64,000 nucleotides of DNA from Elioraea tepidiphila DSM 17972 (GTDB lineage Bacteria; Pseudomonadota; Alphaproteobacteria; Acetobacterales; Acetobacteraceae), in NCBI RefSeq assembly GCF_000378465.1, contig NZ_KB899922.1, positions 1 through 64,000 of the forward strand. Direction: 5' to 3'. Positions 16,884-25,640 of this stretch are shown piece by piece (position 1 is the stretch's first letter; every line of letters begins with the position of its first letter). Under the pieces are notes generated by a model, which was not told where the DNA came from, made no database searches, and saw only the letters and a list, made by a program, of their open reading frames with translations. A program made the position numbers and the translations under genes.

Positions 16884-17493
16884 CGGTCCGCACCATCACC
16901 ACGACCACGCGCCGGACGATCCGTCCTTCGCCTCGCGCTCGGCGATCGGCGCGCGCGCGCTGCGCGAGCTGCTTGAGGAAGCGGGCGTGCTCGCCCCGGG
17001 CGAGGTCGCGCGCCAGGTGGAGCGGATGGACACGATCACCCCCGCGCTCGGCGCGCAGGTGGTCGCGCGTGCCTGGGTCGATCCCGCGTTCAAGGCGCGG
17101 CTGCTCGCGGACGGCAGCGCGGCCGTGCGCGAGTTCGGCGTCGAGATGGGCGCGACCCCGCTGCATGTGGTCGAGAACACCGACACGATCCACAACATGA
17201 TCGTCTGCACGCTGTGCAGCTGCTACCCGAAGCCGCTGCTCGGCATCCCGCCCGACTGGTACAAGAGCTTCGAATACCGCTCGCGCGCCGTGCGCGAGCC
17301 GCGCGTGGTGCTGGCCGAGTTCGGCGTTCGGCTGTCCGACAGCATGGCCGTTCGGGTGCACGACAGCACCGCGGATCTGCGCTATCTCGTGCTGCCGCGC
17401 CGGCCTGCGGGGACCGACGGGTGGGATGAGGCGCGGCTGGCGGAGATCGTGTCGCGCGACTGCATGATCGGCACGGCTCTGCCGAACGCATGA
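16873..17493 (+). CDS. Nitrile hydratase alpha subunit / thiocyanate hydrolase gamma-like, cobalt type
   Basis: This 206-residue metal subunit has the claw-setting motif C112-T-L-C115-S-C117 (VCTLCSCYPKP), whose cysteines 115 and 117 become sulfinic/sulfenic acids in the mature enzyme. Threonine after the first cysteine marks the non-corrin cobalt class rather than iron (CSLCSC). Further signature sequence is LLGIPPDWYKSFEYRSRAVR and YLVLPRRPAGTDGW. It hydrates nitriles to amides, or thiocyanate to carbonyl sulfide and ammonia. The N-terminus is histidine-rich (HHHHDH), which may help capture cobalt, since no dedicated activator gene is seen. It sits with two half-beta genes, an amidase fragment and an amino-acid-type importer. 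Confidence 0.92.
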   Translation: MPHDGPHHHHDHAPDDPSFASRSAIGARALRELLEEAGVLAPGEVARQVERMDTITPALGAQVVARAWVDPAFKARLLADGSAAVREFGVEMGATPLHVVENTDTIHNMIVCTLCSCYPKPLLGIPPDWYKSFEYRSRAVREPRVVLAEFGVRLSDSMAVRVHDSTADLRYLVLPRRPAGTDGWDEARLAEIVSRDCMIGTALPNA

Positions 17494-17523
17494 GCCGTTG
17501 AGAGCGAACAGGGGAGGTTCACG

Positions 17524-18708
17524 ATGACCTTGACACGACGGAGCATGCTGGCGGCATCCGCCGCGGTGCCGCTGACGGGGCTCGCCGCGCCGGCGCTCGC
17601 GCAAACAGGGCCGATCCGGATCGGCATGATCACGACGCTGTCCGGGCCTGGAGCGGCACTCGGCAACGACATCCGCGACGGCTTCAACCTGGTCGTCAAG
17701 AACGCGTCCGGCCGGCTCGGTGGTCTGCCGGTCGAGGTCGTGATCGCCGATGACGGCCTGCGTCCCGAGAACGGCCGCGCGATCGCCGAGCGCATGGTGC
17801 GCCGCGATCGCATCCAGGTGCTGACCGGGATCGTGTTCTCGAACGTGATGCTGGCGGTCGCACCGGTGGTGCTGCCCGCCGCGACCTACATCAGCGCCAA
17901 TGCCGGGCCGAGCCAGCTCGCCGGCGAGGGCTGCAACGCGAACTACTTCAACGTGGCCTGGCAGAACGACAACCTGCACGAGGCGGTCGGCCAGTACGTC
18001 ACGCAGCAGAACAAGCAGCGCGCCTATATCCTCGCGCCGAACTATCCGGCAGGGCGCGATGCGCTGACCGGGTTCAAGCGCTTCTTCAAGGGCGAGGTGA
18101 TCGCGGAGCAGTACACGCGGCTCGATCAGCTCGACTACGCGGCCGAGCTCGCGGCGATCCGCAACGCCAACCCCGAGGCCGTGTACATCTTCCTGCCCGG
18201 TGGCCTGGGCATCAACTTCATCAAGCAGTACGCGGCGGCGGGGCTGCGCGGGCGCGTGCCGCTCTACGGCCCGGGCTTCAGCTTCGACCAGGACGTGCTC
18301 CCGGCGGTGGGCGAGGACGCGCTCGGCTGCTTCAACTCGTCGCAATGGGCGCTCGACCTGCCGGTGCCGGCGAACCGCCAGTTCGTCGACACCTTCGAGC
18401 GCGAGTACGGGCGGCTGCCGAGCCTCTATGCCAGCCAGGGCTACGACGCGGCGCTGCTGATCGGCTCGGCGATCGCGGCGACGCGCGGGCGGGTGGGCGA
18501 CCGGGCGGCCTTCGCCGCGGCGCTGAAGCGGGCGGACTTCCAGTCGGTGCGTGGTCAGTTCCGGTTCGGCAACAACAACCATCCGATCCAGACGATCTAC
18601 ATGCGCGAGGTGGTGAAGGACGAGCGTGGACGGATCGTCAACCGCACGATCGGCACGGCGTTCCAGGATCACCAGGACGCGTATGCGTCGCAGTGTAAAC
18701 TGGCGTAA
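17524..18708 (+). CDS. Branched-chain-amino-acid-type ABC transporter substrate-binding protein
   Basis: This 394-residue periplasmic binding protein has the type I fold. Its signal peptide carries a twin-arginine-like motif (TRRSMLAAS), with cleavage likely after APALA. Mature sequence shows PIRIGMITTLSGPGAALGND and VEVVIADDGLRPENGRAIAE, as in LivJ/AmiC-like receptors. Such receptors bind branched-chain amino acids, short amides, urea or aromatic acids, and the AmiC-like relatives fit a nitrile/amide locus. GGGGAGG precedes the ATG at 17524, 30 bp after nitrile hydratase alpha. It is followed by a hairpin-filled gap and then the permease and ATPase genes of the same importer. Confidence 0.92.
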   Translation: MTLTRRSMLAASAAVPLTGLAAPALAQTGPIRIGMITTLSGPGAALGNDIRDGFNLVVKNASGRLGGLPVEVVIADDGLRPENGRAIAERMVRRDRIQVLTGIVFSNVMLAVAPVVLPAATYISANAGPSQLAGEGCNANYFNVAWQNDNLHEAVGQYVTQQNKQRAYILAPNYPAGRDALTGFKRFFKGEVIAEQYTRLDQLDYAAELAAIRNANPEAVYIFLPGGLGINFIKQYAAAGLRGRVPLYGPGFSFDQDVLPAVGEDALGCFNSSQWALDLPVPANRQFVDTFEREYGRLPSLYASQGYDAALLIGSAIAATRGRVGDRAAFAAALKRADFQSVRGQFRFGNNNHPIQTIYMREVVKDERGRIVNRTIGTAFQDHQDAYASQCKLA

Positions 18709-18714
18709 GAAGTC

Positions 18715-18863
18715 CCGGGGGGCCGCAAGGCCCCCCGGACCCCCCTGGAGGGCGCCCCTCCCGTTGGTCGGGGCGTGCGTCGCGACCAAAGGGAGCGACG
18801 CCCTGTGCAGGGGGGTTCGGGGGGACCGGGCTCCCATCGCGGCTTGCCGCGATGGGACCCGGT
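18715..18863 (+). promoter_or_regulatory. Intercistronic palindromic hairpins between binding protein and permease genes
   Basis: The first hairpin, 7 nt after the binding-protein stop, has a perfect 10-bp stem (18715-18724 with 18729-18738) and a GCAA tetraloop. The second, 18825-18863, has an 11-bp stem (18832-18842 with 18847-18857, loop CTTG) extended by a 6-bp outer stem (ACCGGG with CCCGGT) across a single bulged C. Neither has a T-tract. They resemble the palindromic units that stabilise upstream mRNA in binding-protein operons such as malE-malF. Between them lies C/G-homopolymeric sequence with no gene. Confidence 0.75.
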
Positions 18864-18888
18864 AGCGTAGTCCCCCCGAGCTCCTTTC

Positions 18889-19809
18889 ATGGATTCCCTT
18901 CTCCTCCTTGAGCAGACGCTCAACGGCCTCACGCTTGGCGTGATGCTGTTCCTGATGGCGGCGGGCCTCACGCTGATCTTCGGCGTGATGGACGTGATCA
19001 ACCTCGCGCACGGCTCGCTCTACATGCTGGGCGCCTTCGCCGGCGCCACCGTCACCGCGCGCACCGGCTCCTTCGCGCTTGGCGTGCTCGCCGGCGTGGC
19101 GGCGAGCGCCCTGATCGCGCTGCTGCTGGAACTGACCTTGATCCGGCGCCTCTATGCGCGCGACCATCTCGACCAGGTGCTCGTCACCTATGCGGTGATC
19201 CTGATCGCCAACGAGTCGGTGAAGATCGTCTGGGGGCCGCAGCCGATCTTCCTCGGCACGCCCGAGGCGCTCGCCGGCAGCGTGGAGATCATCCCGGGTG
19301 TGCCCTACCCCGCCTATCGCCTCGCGATCATCGGCGCCGGCATCCTCGCCGCGGCCTTCCTGTGGTGGCTGATCGCGCGCACCCGGCTCGGCATGCTGAT
19401 CCGCGCCGGCACGACGCACCGCGCGATCGTCCAGGCGCTCGGGGTGAACATCCAGGTGCTGTTCGCGCTGGTGTTCGCGATCGGCGGCGCGCTGGCCGGG
19501 CTCGCGGGCATGATGGCGGGACCGCTGCTCGCGGTGCAGGTGGGGATGGGCGAGCAGATCCTGATCCTCACCTTCGTCGTCGTGGTCGTCGGCGGGCTCG
19601 GCTCGGTGCGGGGCGCGATGGCCGGCGCCCTGCTGGTGGGGCTGGTCGATACGCTCTCGCGCGCCGTGCTGCCGACCGTGCTGCGCGGGATGATGGAGCC
19701 GTCGGCGGCGGATCAGGTCGCGGCCAATCTCGGCGCGGTTGCGGTGTATCTGCTGATGGCGTTGATCCTGGCCATTCGCCCGCAAGGATTGTTCCCTCGC
19801 CATGCGTGA
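18889..19809 (+). CDS. Branched-chain-amino-acid-type ABC transporter permease (LivH family)
   Basis: This 306-residue inner-membrane permease has about 8 hydrophobic helices. The LivH family start (LLLEQTLNGLTLGVMLFLMA, then GLTLIFGVMDVINLAHGSLY) is plain, as is the conserved C-terminal cytoplasmic loop around LTFVVVVVGGLGSVRGAMAG. It pairs with the LivM-type protein to form the channel. No strong ribosome-binding site is visible, unusual in this cluster, which fits lower expression than the binding protein. Its end overlaps the next gene by 8 nt. Confidence 0.93.
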   Translation: MDSLLLLEQTLNGLTLGVMLFLMAAGLTLIFGVMDVINLAHGSLYMLGAFAGATVTARTGSFALGVLAGVAASALIALLLELTLIRRLYARDHLDQVLVTYAVILIANESVKIVWGPQPIFLGTPEALAGSVEIIPGVPYPAYRLAIIGAGILAAAFLWWLIARTRLGMLIRAGTTHRAIVQALGVNIQVLFALVFAIGGALAGLAGMMAGPLLAVQVGMGEQILILTFVVVVVGGLGSVRGAMAGALLVGLVDTLSRAVLPTVLRGMMEPSAADQVAANLGAVAVYLLMALILAIRPQGLFPRHA

Positions 19810-20806
19810 GCCGGCACCATGGCACGTCCGACGCGGCTGGATCGCCGCGCGGCTCGGACTGGTCGCGCTGCTCGTCGCGCCCTTCGTGCTCACTGCCCTC
19901 GACCGCGGCTATCTGCTGCCCGTGATGACGCGGATGCTGGCCTACGGGCTTGCGGCCGCGGCGCTCGACTTCGTGCTCGGCTATGGCGGGCTGGTCAGCT
20001 TCGGCCACGGCGCGTTCCTGGGCACGGGCGCCTATGTCACCGGCGTGCTGTTGCACCACGCGGGGCAACGCACGCCCGTGCTGCGCTGGCCGGTCGAGAT
20101 CGGCGGCAGCGCGGATGCCCTCGTCGCCTTCCCGGCGGCCGCGATCACGGCGGGCGCGCTCGCGTTCCTGATCGGCGCGGTCAGCCTGCGCACCCGCGGC
20201 GTGCATTTCATCATGATCACGCTCGCCTTCGCGCAGATGGTGTACTTCCTCGTGCTCGCGATCCCCGAGTACGGCGGCACGGACGGGCTGATGCTGCCCG
20301 CGCGCAACAATCTGCTCGACCTGCCGCTCGACGGCGACCAGCCGATCTACTGGCTGGCGCTCGCGCTGCTGGTCGGGTTCCTGCTGGTCGCGCGCCGCGT
20401 CATGGAGGCGCGGTTCGGACTCGCGCTCAGGGGCGCGCGGCAGAACGAGCGGCGGATGCTTGCGCTCGGCTATCCCGTGTATCGCATCCGCCTGCTCGCG
20501 TTCACCATCTCGGGCGCGGCGGCGGGCGTTGCGGGTGCGGTGCTCGCCAACCAGGCGGCTTTCGTTTCGCCCGACCTGTTGTCGTGGCAGCGCTCGGGCG
20601 AGCTGATCATGATGGTGATCCTGGGCGGGCAGGGAACGCTGTTCGGCCCGGTGCTCGGCGCTTTCGCGTTGCTGCTGCTCGAGGAGGAGCTCTCCGCGGT
20701 GACCGAGCACTGGATGCTGGTGCTCGGTCCGATCCTGCTCCTCTGCGTGCTGTTCTTCCGCCGCGGCCTTTGGGGGCAAGTCTCGGGGGCGCCGGCGCAT
20801 GGCTGA
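19802..20806 (+). CDS. Branched-chain-amino-acid-type ABC transporter permease (LivM family)
   Basis: This is a 334-residue membrane permease with about 9-10 hydrophobic segments. Family hallmarks are LDFVLGYGGLVSFGHGAFLG near residue 60, TRGVHFIMITLAFAQMVYFL in the centre and the C-terminal LGGQGTLFGPVLGAFALLLL. It forms the heterodimeric translocation pore with the LivH-type subunit. The ATG overlaps the preceding stop by 8 nt, and the same 8-nt overlap recurs at the next two junctions. That spacing implies translational coupling through the whole transporter set. Confidence 0.93.
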   Translation: MREPAPWHVRRGWIAARLGLVALLVAPFVLTALDRGYLLPVMTRMLAYGLAAAALDFVLGYGGLVSFGHGAFLGTGAYVTGVLLHHAGQRTPVLRWPVEIGGSADALVAFPAAAITAGALAFLIGAVSLRTRGVHFIMITLAFAQMVYFLVLAIPEYGGTDGLMLPARNNLLDLPLDGDQPIYWLALALLVGFLLVARRVMEARFGLALRGARQNERRMLALGYPVYRIRLLAFTISGAAAGVAGAVLANQAAFVSPDLLSWQRSGELIMMVILGGQGTLFGPVLGAFALLLLEEELSAVTEHWMLVLGPILLLCVLFFRRGLWGQVSGAPAHG

Positions 20807-21546
20807 GCCGCTGCTGCGCGCCGAACGCCTCTCCAAGCGCTTCGGCGCGCTTGCGGCCGTGGCGGATGTGTCGCTCGACCTCGTCACCGGCGAGTGCCAT
20901 GCGGTGATCGGCCCGAACGGCGCGGGCAAGTCCACGCTGCTCGCGCTGCTCGCCGGCGAGATCATGCCCGACAGCGGTTCCGTCGTCTTCGACGGCGATG
21001 ACGTGACGCGCGCGCGGCCCTCGCGCCGCGCACTCGCGGGCCTCGGCCGCACCTTCCAGATCACCCAGCTCTGCCGCGAGTTCTCGGCCCGGCGCAACGT
21101 GATGCTGGCCGTGCAGTCGCGCGTCGGCACGCCGTTCCACTTCCTCCGCCGTGCCGACAGCCTCGCGACGCTGGCGGCACGTGCCGATGCGGCGCTCGTC
21201 ACCGCGGGGCTTGCCGAGCGCGCGCAGGTTCCCGCCGGCCTGCTGAGTCACGGCGAGCAGCGCCAGCTCGAACTCGCGGTGGCGATGGCGATGCGCCCGC
21301 GCGCGCTGCTGCTCGACGAGCCGACCGCGGGGCTCGGCCCGGCCGAGACGGCCGAGATGGCCGCGCGCCTCGCCGCACTGAAGGGGCGCGTGGCGATGCT
21401 GCTGGTCGAGCACGACATGGACACCGTGTTCCGGCTCGCCGACCGCATCACCGTGCTGGCCGAGGGCCGCGTCATCGCCTCCGGCGCGCCCGAGATGATC
21501 CGCGCCGACACGGCGGTGCGCGAGGCCTATCTCGGCGAGGTGGTGG

Positions 21547-21554
<8 letters not shown>
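20799..21554 (+). CDS. Branched-chain-amino-acid-type ABC transporter ATP-binding protein (LivG family)
   Basis: This is a 251-residue ATPase. Walker A is GPNGAGKST (about residues 42-50), the ABC signature is LSHGEQRQLELA (H in place of the usual G), Walker B LLLDEPTAGLG, and the H-loop VEHDMDTVF. LivG members are longer than LivF because of an insert after Walker A, seen here with FQITQLCREFSARRNVMLAV. It powers uptake together with the LivF-type ATPase. Confidence 0.94.
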
Positions 21555-22230
<676 letters not shown>

Positions 22231-22232
22231 CG

Positions 22233-23081
22233 ATGGGTGATCCGGGATACGGCTGGCTCGAGAAGCAGTACGCGACCGTCACGGCGGTGCCGGACTTCCC
22301 GGCGATCGACGCGCGCTGGGCGAGCGCGATGGCGGCGGCGCTCACCGCGCATCCGCCGCGCGTGTTGCCCTATGGCGAGGGCGAGCGGCGCGCGATCGAT
22401 GTCTATCTGCCGACGGGGGGCAGCGATCCGCCCGTGCTGGTGTTCGTCCACGGCGGCTACTGGCAGCGCCGCCACCGCCGCGATGTCGCCTGGATCGCCA
22501 CCCCGTGGCTTGCGCGCGGGGTGGCGGTGGCGATGCCCGGCTATCCGCTCTGCCCGGAGGTGAGCCTCGCCGCGCTCATCGAGGACGTGCGGACCGCTGT
22601 GGGCGCGCTCTGGCGCGAGGCGCCGGCCCTCGGCCTGTCGCGGCGCTGGCTGGTCGGTGGTCATTCCGCAGGCGGACATCTCGCCGCGACCCTGGCCGCG
22701 ACCGACTGGGCGGCGCGCGGCCTGCCCGATCTCCGTTTCGCCGGCGTGCTGCCGTCCTCCGGCGTGTTCGAACTGCCGCCGCTGCTCGCGACCTCGCTGA
22801 ACGTCGCGCTGCAGCTCGATCTCGCCGAGGCGACGCGGCTCTCCGCACTCTACCTCGCCCCGCCGAGGGGGCTGCGCGTGATCGCGGCCGTCGGCGGGGC
22901 GGAGAGTGCCGAGTTCCTGCGCCAGACCCACGGCTTCGCGCGGCGCTGGTCGCAGCAGGGAGCGGCGGTCGCGGCGCTGGAGCTGCCCGGGCGCAACCAC
23001 TTCACGGTGCAGGATGCGTGGGCCGAACCTGACGGTCCGCTGATGCCGATCGGGCTCGGCATGCTTGTCGGGTCGGCCTGA
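22233..23081 (+). CDS. Alpha/beta hydrolase, arylformamidase (KynB)-like
   Basis: This 282-residue hydrolase has the oxyanion motif HGGYW, nucleophile elbow GGHSAGGHLAA, and a C-terminal catalytic histidine in GRNHFTV. The N-terminal LEKQYATVTAVPDFPAIDAR and the ATDWAARGLPDLRFAGVLPS segment are those of the esterase/arylformamidase group that includes microbial N-formylkynurenine formamidases. It may cleave a formamide, ester or other amide taken up by the adjacent importer. ATG at 22233 is used; GTG at 22227 would add two residues and overlap livF. No kynurenine pathway gene is nearby, so kynurenine itself is not the obvious substrate. Confidence 0.82.
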   Translation: MGDPGYGWLEKQYATVTAVPDFPAIDARWASAMAAALTAHPPRVLPYGEGERRAIDVYLPTGGSDPPVLVFVHGGYWQRRHRRDVAWIATPWLARGVAVAMPGYPLCPEVSLAALIEDVRTAVGALWREAPALGLSRRWLVGGHSAGGHLAATLAATDWAARGLPDLRFAGVLPSSGVFELPPLLATSLNVALQLDLAEATRLSALYLAPPRGLRVIAAVGGAESAEFLRQTHGFARRWSQQGAAVAALELPGRNHFTVQDAWAEPDGPLMPIGLGMLVGSA

Positions 23082-23090
23082 AACGGCGTG

Positions 23091-23169
23091 CGGGGAGGCC
23101 CAGGGGCCTCCCCGCCGAGAGTCTCATACCCGGCGCACGAGGGTTTCACCGTCGTGCGCCGGGTATGAG
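23091..23169. repeat. Two strong hairpins between convergent genes
   Basis: The first is a perfect 10-bp stem (23091-23100 with 23105-23114, extendable by one pair, loop CAGG). The second is an 18-bp perfect inverted repeat (23123-23140 with 23152-23169, 11-nt loop). They lie directly after the hydrolase stop and before the end of the convergent PEP-CTERM gene. The longer repeat could work as a bidirectional terminator stem or a mobile palindromic unit, though neither strand shows a T-tract. The remaining bases to 23308 hold nothing I recognise. Confidence 0.75.
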
Positions 23170-23308
23170 GTTCCCTTTGGCGCGCAGCCGCCACACCAGC
23201 CCTGCGCGCGATCCCGGGCCGCCAAAGGTCAAACCTTTGGCAGCCCGGTATCACAGGTCGGCAGCGCCGTTGCCGGCCGGGTATCCGGCCGGCGCCAGGC
23301 GCGCCGTC

Positions 23309-24232
23309 TCAGGGCCGCCGCCGCCGCGCGAGGGCGAGGCCGGCGAGGCCGAGGCCGAGCAGCGCGAGCGAGGCGGGCTCGGGCACCGGCTTCGGGTCGC
23401 CGCCGACATCCCCCTGGCGCTCGCCCATCACATAGGCATAGCGGATCGTCGCGGTCTGGCCGGCCGCGAGATCGCCGATGCTCCACGCCATCTGCAAGCC
23501 GTAGTCGCCGTCGTTGGTGGTCGGGAAGGTCGGACCGTAGCCCAGAAGCACGTTATACGGGTCGTCGATCGCGCAGCAGAATCCGCTGATGCCGGTGTTC
23601 GACGTGTAGCCCGTGGTCAGGTTCAGCAGCCCGATGGTCAGGCCCGTCTGCAACCCGGCGGCCGAGACGAGATCCTCCGGCGCGAACAGGGTGTTGCCGC
23701 GGGTGTTGCGCGTGTCGAAGGAGCCGAAGGTGTTCACGTCCGGATCCGGATCCAGATGCCGTCCGAAGGCGAGATTGGTCAGATCGGTCAGCGCGGTGAT
23801 CGTGGTGGTGACGTTGACGCGCTCGTCGCCGTTGTTGAAGAAGTAGCTGTTGGTGATCGAGAGCACGCCGGCGATGCCGCCGGTCCAGCTCGCGGAATGG
23901 TCGAAGCCGGCGACGGTGCCTGTGGTCACGGCGCCGCTGCCGAAGTCGTCGGCGAAGCCGGGGAAGCCGTAGTTGTTGTTCTGCCTGAACCCCGTCTGAT
24001 CGCTGTTGATGGCGAAACCCTCGCTCGGCGAGCCCGGCGTGAGGTAGTCGTTCACGCCGAAGTTCTGCGTGCCGGTCGGGTCATGCTGGATGCCGGGCGC
24101 CGTGGAGCCGCCGCTGCCCAGCGTGCCCAGGGTGTTGACGCCCACGTTCACGTAGTTGCCGGTCAGGGTCGCCGACATGGCCCCCGCCGTGAGACCGAGG
24201 GTCAAGGCCCCGGCCAGAAGAACTGCTCTCAT
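23309..24232 (-). CDS. PEP-CTERM sorting domain surface protein
   Basis: This 307-residue exported protein has a signal peptide (MRAVLLAGALTLGLTAGAMS, then A). A roughly 255-residue region rich in Thr, Asn, Gly and Asp follows (multiple NNN, GTG and TTG runs, beta-rich). It ends in the PEP-CTERM tripartite tail VPEPASLALLGLGLAGLALA followed by RRRR. Such proteins are processed at the PEP motif by exosortase/archaeosortase-like EpsH proteins and usually reach the cell surface with exopolysaccharide. No exosortase lies in the window. ATG at 24232 has GGGGG nearby; an ATG nine codons upstream at 24259 is an alternative. A sigma-54 promoter precedes it. Confidence 0.93.
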   Translation of the reverse strand: MRAVLLAGALTLGLTAGAMSATLTGNYVNVGVNTLGTLGSGGSTAPGIQHDPTGTQNFGVNDYLTPGSPSEGFAINSDQTGFRQNNNYGFPGFADDFGSGAVTTGTVAGFDHSASWTGGIAGVLSITNSYFFNNGDERVNVTTTITALTDLTNLAFGRHLDPDPDVNTFGSFDTRNTRGNTLFAPEDLVSAAGLQTGLTIGLLNLTTGYTSNTGISGFCCAIDDPYNVLLGYGPTFPTTNDGDYGLQMAWSIGDLAAGQTATIRYAYVMGERQGDVGGDPKPVPEPASLALLGLGLAGLALARRRRP

Positions 24233-24301
24233 GAACTGCCCCCGTTGGTTGCCGCGCATCCGCAACGTCCCCCGACCGAGCCGCGGATGTAGGAATACGT
24301 C

Positions 24302-24317
24302 AGCAATTGGCATGCCA
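24302..24317 (-). promoter_or_regulatory. Sigma-54 (RpoN) promoter of the PEP-CTERM gene
   Basis: Read on the minus strand the site is TGGCATGCCAATTGCT. The consensus is TGGCAC-N5-TTGCA/T, and only one element base differs (T for C). The GG (24316-24315) and GC (24304-24303) dinucleotides are separated by exactly 10 nt, as sigma-54 requires. Transcription would start near 24291, giving a leader of about 58 nt. In other bacteria PEP-CTERM genes are controlled by RpoN with the PrsK/PrsR pair, which fits. Confidence 0.75.
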
Positions 24318-24573
24318 GTCGAGCAACCTTCTGATTCAACGAAGCTTTTTCGATGAGCGATTCGTAACAGCAACGCGTTGTAAAAATTTCCGACGCGAAG
24401 CCGCGCCTTGGCGGCAAGCGGAACGCCGCTGACGCCCGATGGATGTAAAATGTTTCGACATCGCACGCCCCTCCTCCGTGTGGAACGGGCGTCCAATGCC
24501 CGGAAAGCGTCGCGTCATTCGACCAGCGCTGACCGGCCCGCTTCACACGATCTGGCGGGCGGGTCGGGCGCGT
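24318..24573. other. Upstream control region of the PEP-CTERM gene, no gene seen
   Basis: This stretch is AT-richer than the rest of the window. It contains a perfect 10-bp palindrome CAACGCGTTG at 24371-24380, about 55 nt upstream of the sigma-54 -24 element. A looser dyad (GATGT at 24442-24446 with ACATC at 24458-24462) lies farther upstream. Both are candidate enhancer sites for a sigma-54 activator. No convincing reading frame was found. Confidence 0.4.
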
Positions 24574-25638
24574 TCAACTCGGCAGGCCCAGCTTCCGTTC
24601 CGCCCAGGCATAGACGCGGTACAACGGCTCGACGAACAGGTTGCAGAGGAAGATCCGCACCAGGTGGAAGCCGAGCACCAGCGGCACGCCAAGGTTCAGC
24701 ACCTTCGCCGTGATCGCCATCTCGGGCAGCCCGCCCGGCGCGGTGCCCAGGATGGCGGCCGCCACCGGCAGGCCGAACGCCACCGCCACCACGATGCCGA
24801 CCAGCACGCTCAGCAGCGACAGCAGGCCGGTCGCCGCCACCGACGCGATGGCGAGCGGACGCGAGCGCAGGATCAACTCCCGATTGATGCGTGTGCCCAG
24901 CGACCACCCCATCAGCACCTGCGCCGCGTCGATCAGCACCCCGGGCACGCCGGAGAGCGGCCGGTCCAGGAGCGCCAGCACCAGCGAGACGCATACGGGC
25001 CCGAACATCCACGCATTGGCGATGCCGAAGCGCCGCAGCACGAACGCCCCCGCCGTGGTGGCCGCGAACAGCAGCGGCAGGACCGCCCACGCGACCGGCA
25101 CCGGCACCAGGCTGAACACGTCCACGCCCGGCTTGACGAAGGCGACCAGCAGCGGCGGGAAGGTCAGCACCACCAGCACCATGCGGAGCGTCTGGATCAG
25201 CGTCACGGTCGGCACCGAGAGCCCGGCGCGCGCGGCCAGCATCACCATCAGGATGATCCCGCCCGGAACGGACGCGTAATAGGCGGTCTTGGTGTCGATC
25301 CCGGCGATCCGCGCGGTCATCCGGCTCGACGCCGCCCCGGCCAGGATCGAACCCAGCCCGGCGACGATCAGCGCCGGCAGGCTGCCCGCGAGCGCGCGCA
25401 GCACCGGCGGCGTGTAGGTCTGGCCGAGCGCGGTGCCGAGCACCAGCATCGCCACCGGGCGGGCGAGCGCGATCGCGGCGACGTCCCGGCCCGCGAAGGC
25501 GACCGCGGCGACGGCCACCATCGCGCCGATCATCCAGGCGAGCGGCACATGCAGCAGATGCGCGACATAGCCGCCCAGGATCGCGACCGCGAGCGTGCGT
25601 GCCTGGGTCGCGACCAGCCGTGCCGACGGAACAGGCAC
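24574..25638 (-). CDS. AbrB family membrane protein (duplicated AbrB domain)
   Basis: This 354-residue polytopic membrane protein has two copies of the AbrB-type membrane domain. Both carry PGG motifs: YYASVPGGIILMVMLAARAG near residue 120 and LGTAPGGLPEMAITAKVLNL near 305. About 10 hydrophobic helices are visible. E. coli AbrB was described as an aidB regulator, but the family is often listed as putative ammonia monooxygenase or transporter by mis-annotation, and its activity is unknown. The start is GTG at 25638, 2 nt after the Lrp-domain gene's stop, so the two are translationally linked. Confidence 0.82.
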   Translation of the reverse strand: MPVPSARLVATQARTLAVAILGGYVAHLLHVPLAWMIGAMVAVAAVAFAGRDVAAIALARPVAMLVLGTALGQTYTPPVLRALAGSLPALIVAGLGSILAGAASSRMTARIAGIDTKTAYYASVPGGIILMVMLAARAGLSVPTVTLIQTLRMVLVVLTFPPLLVAFVKPGVDVFSLVPVPVAWAVLPLLFAATTAGAFVLRRFGIANAWMFGPVCVSLVLALLDRPLSGVPGVLIDAAQVLMGWSLGTRINRELILRSRPLAIASVAATGLLSLLSVLVGIVVAVAFGLPVAAAILGTAPGGLPEMAITAKVLNLGVPLVLGFHLVRIFLCNLFVEPLYRVYAWAERKLGLPS

Positions 25639-25640
25639 GC

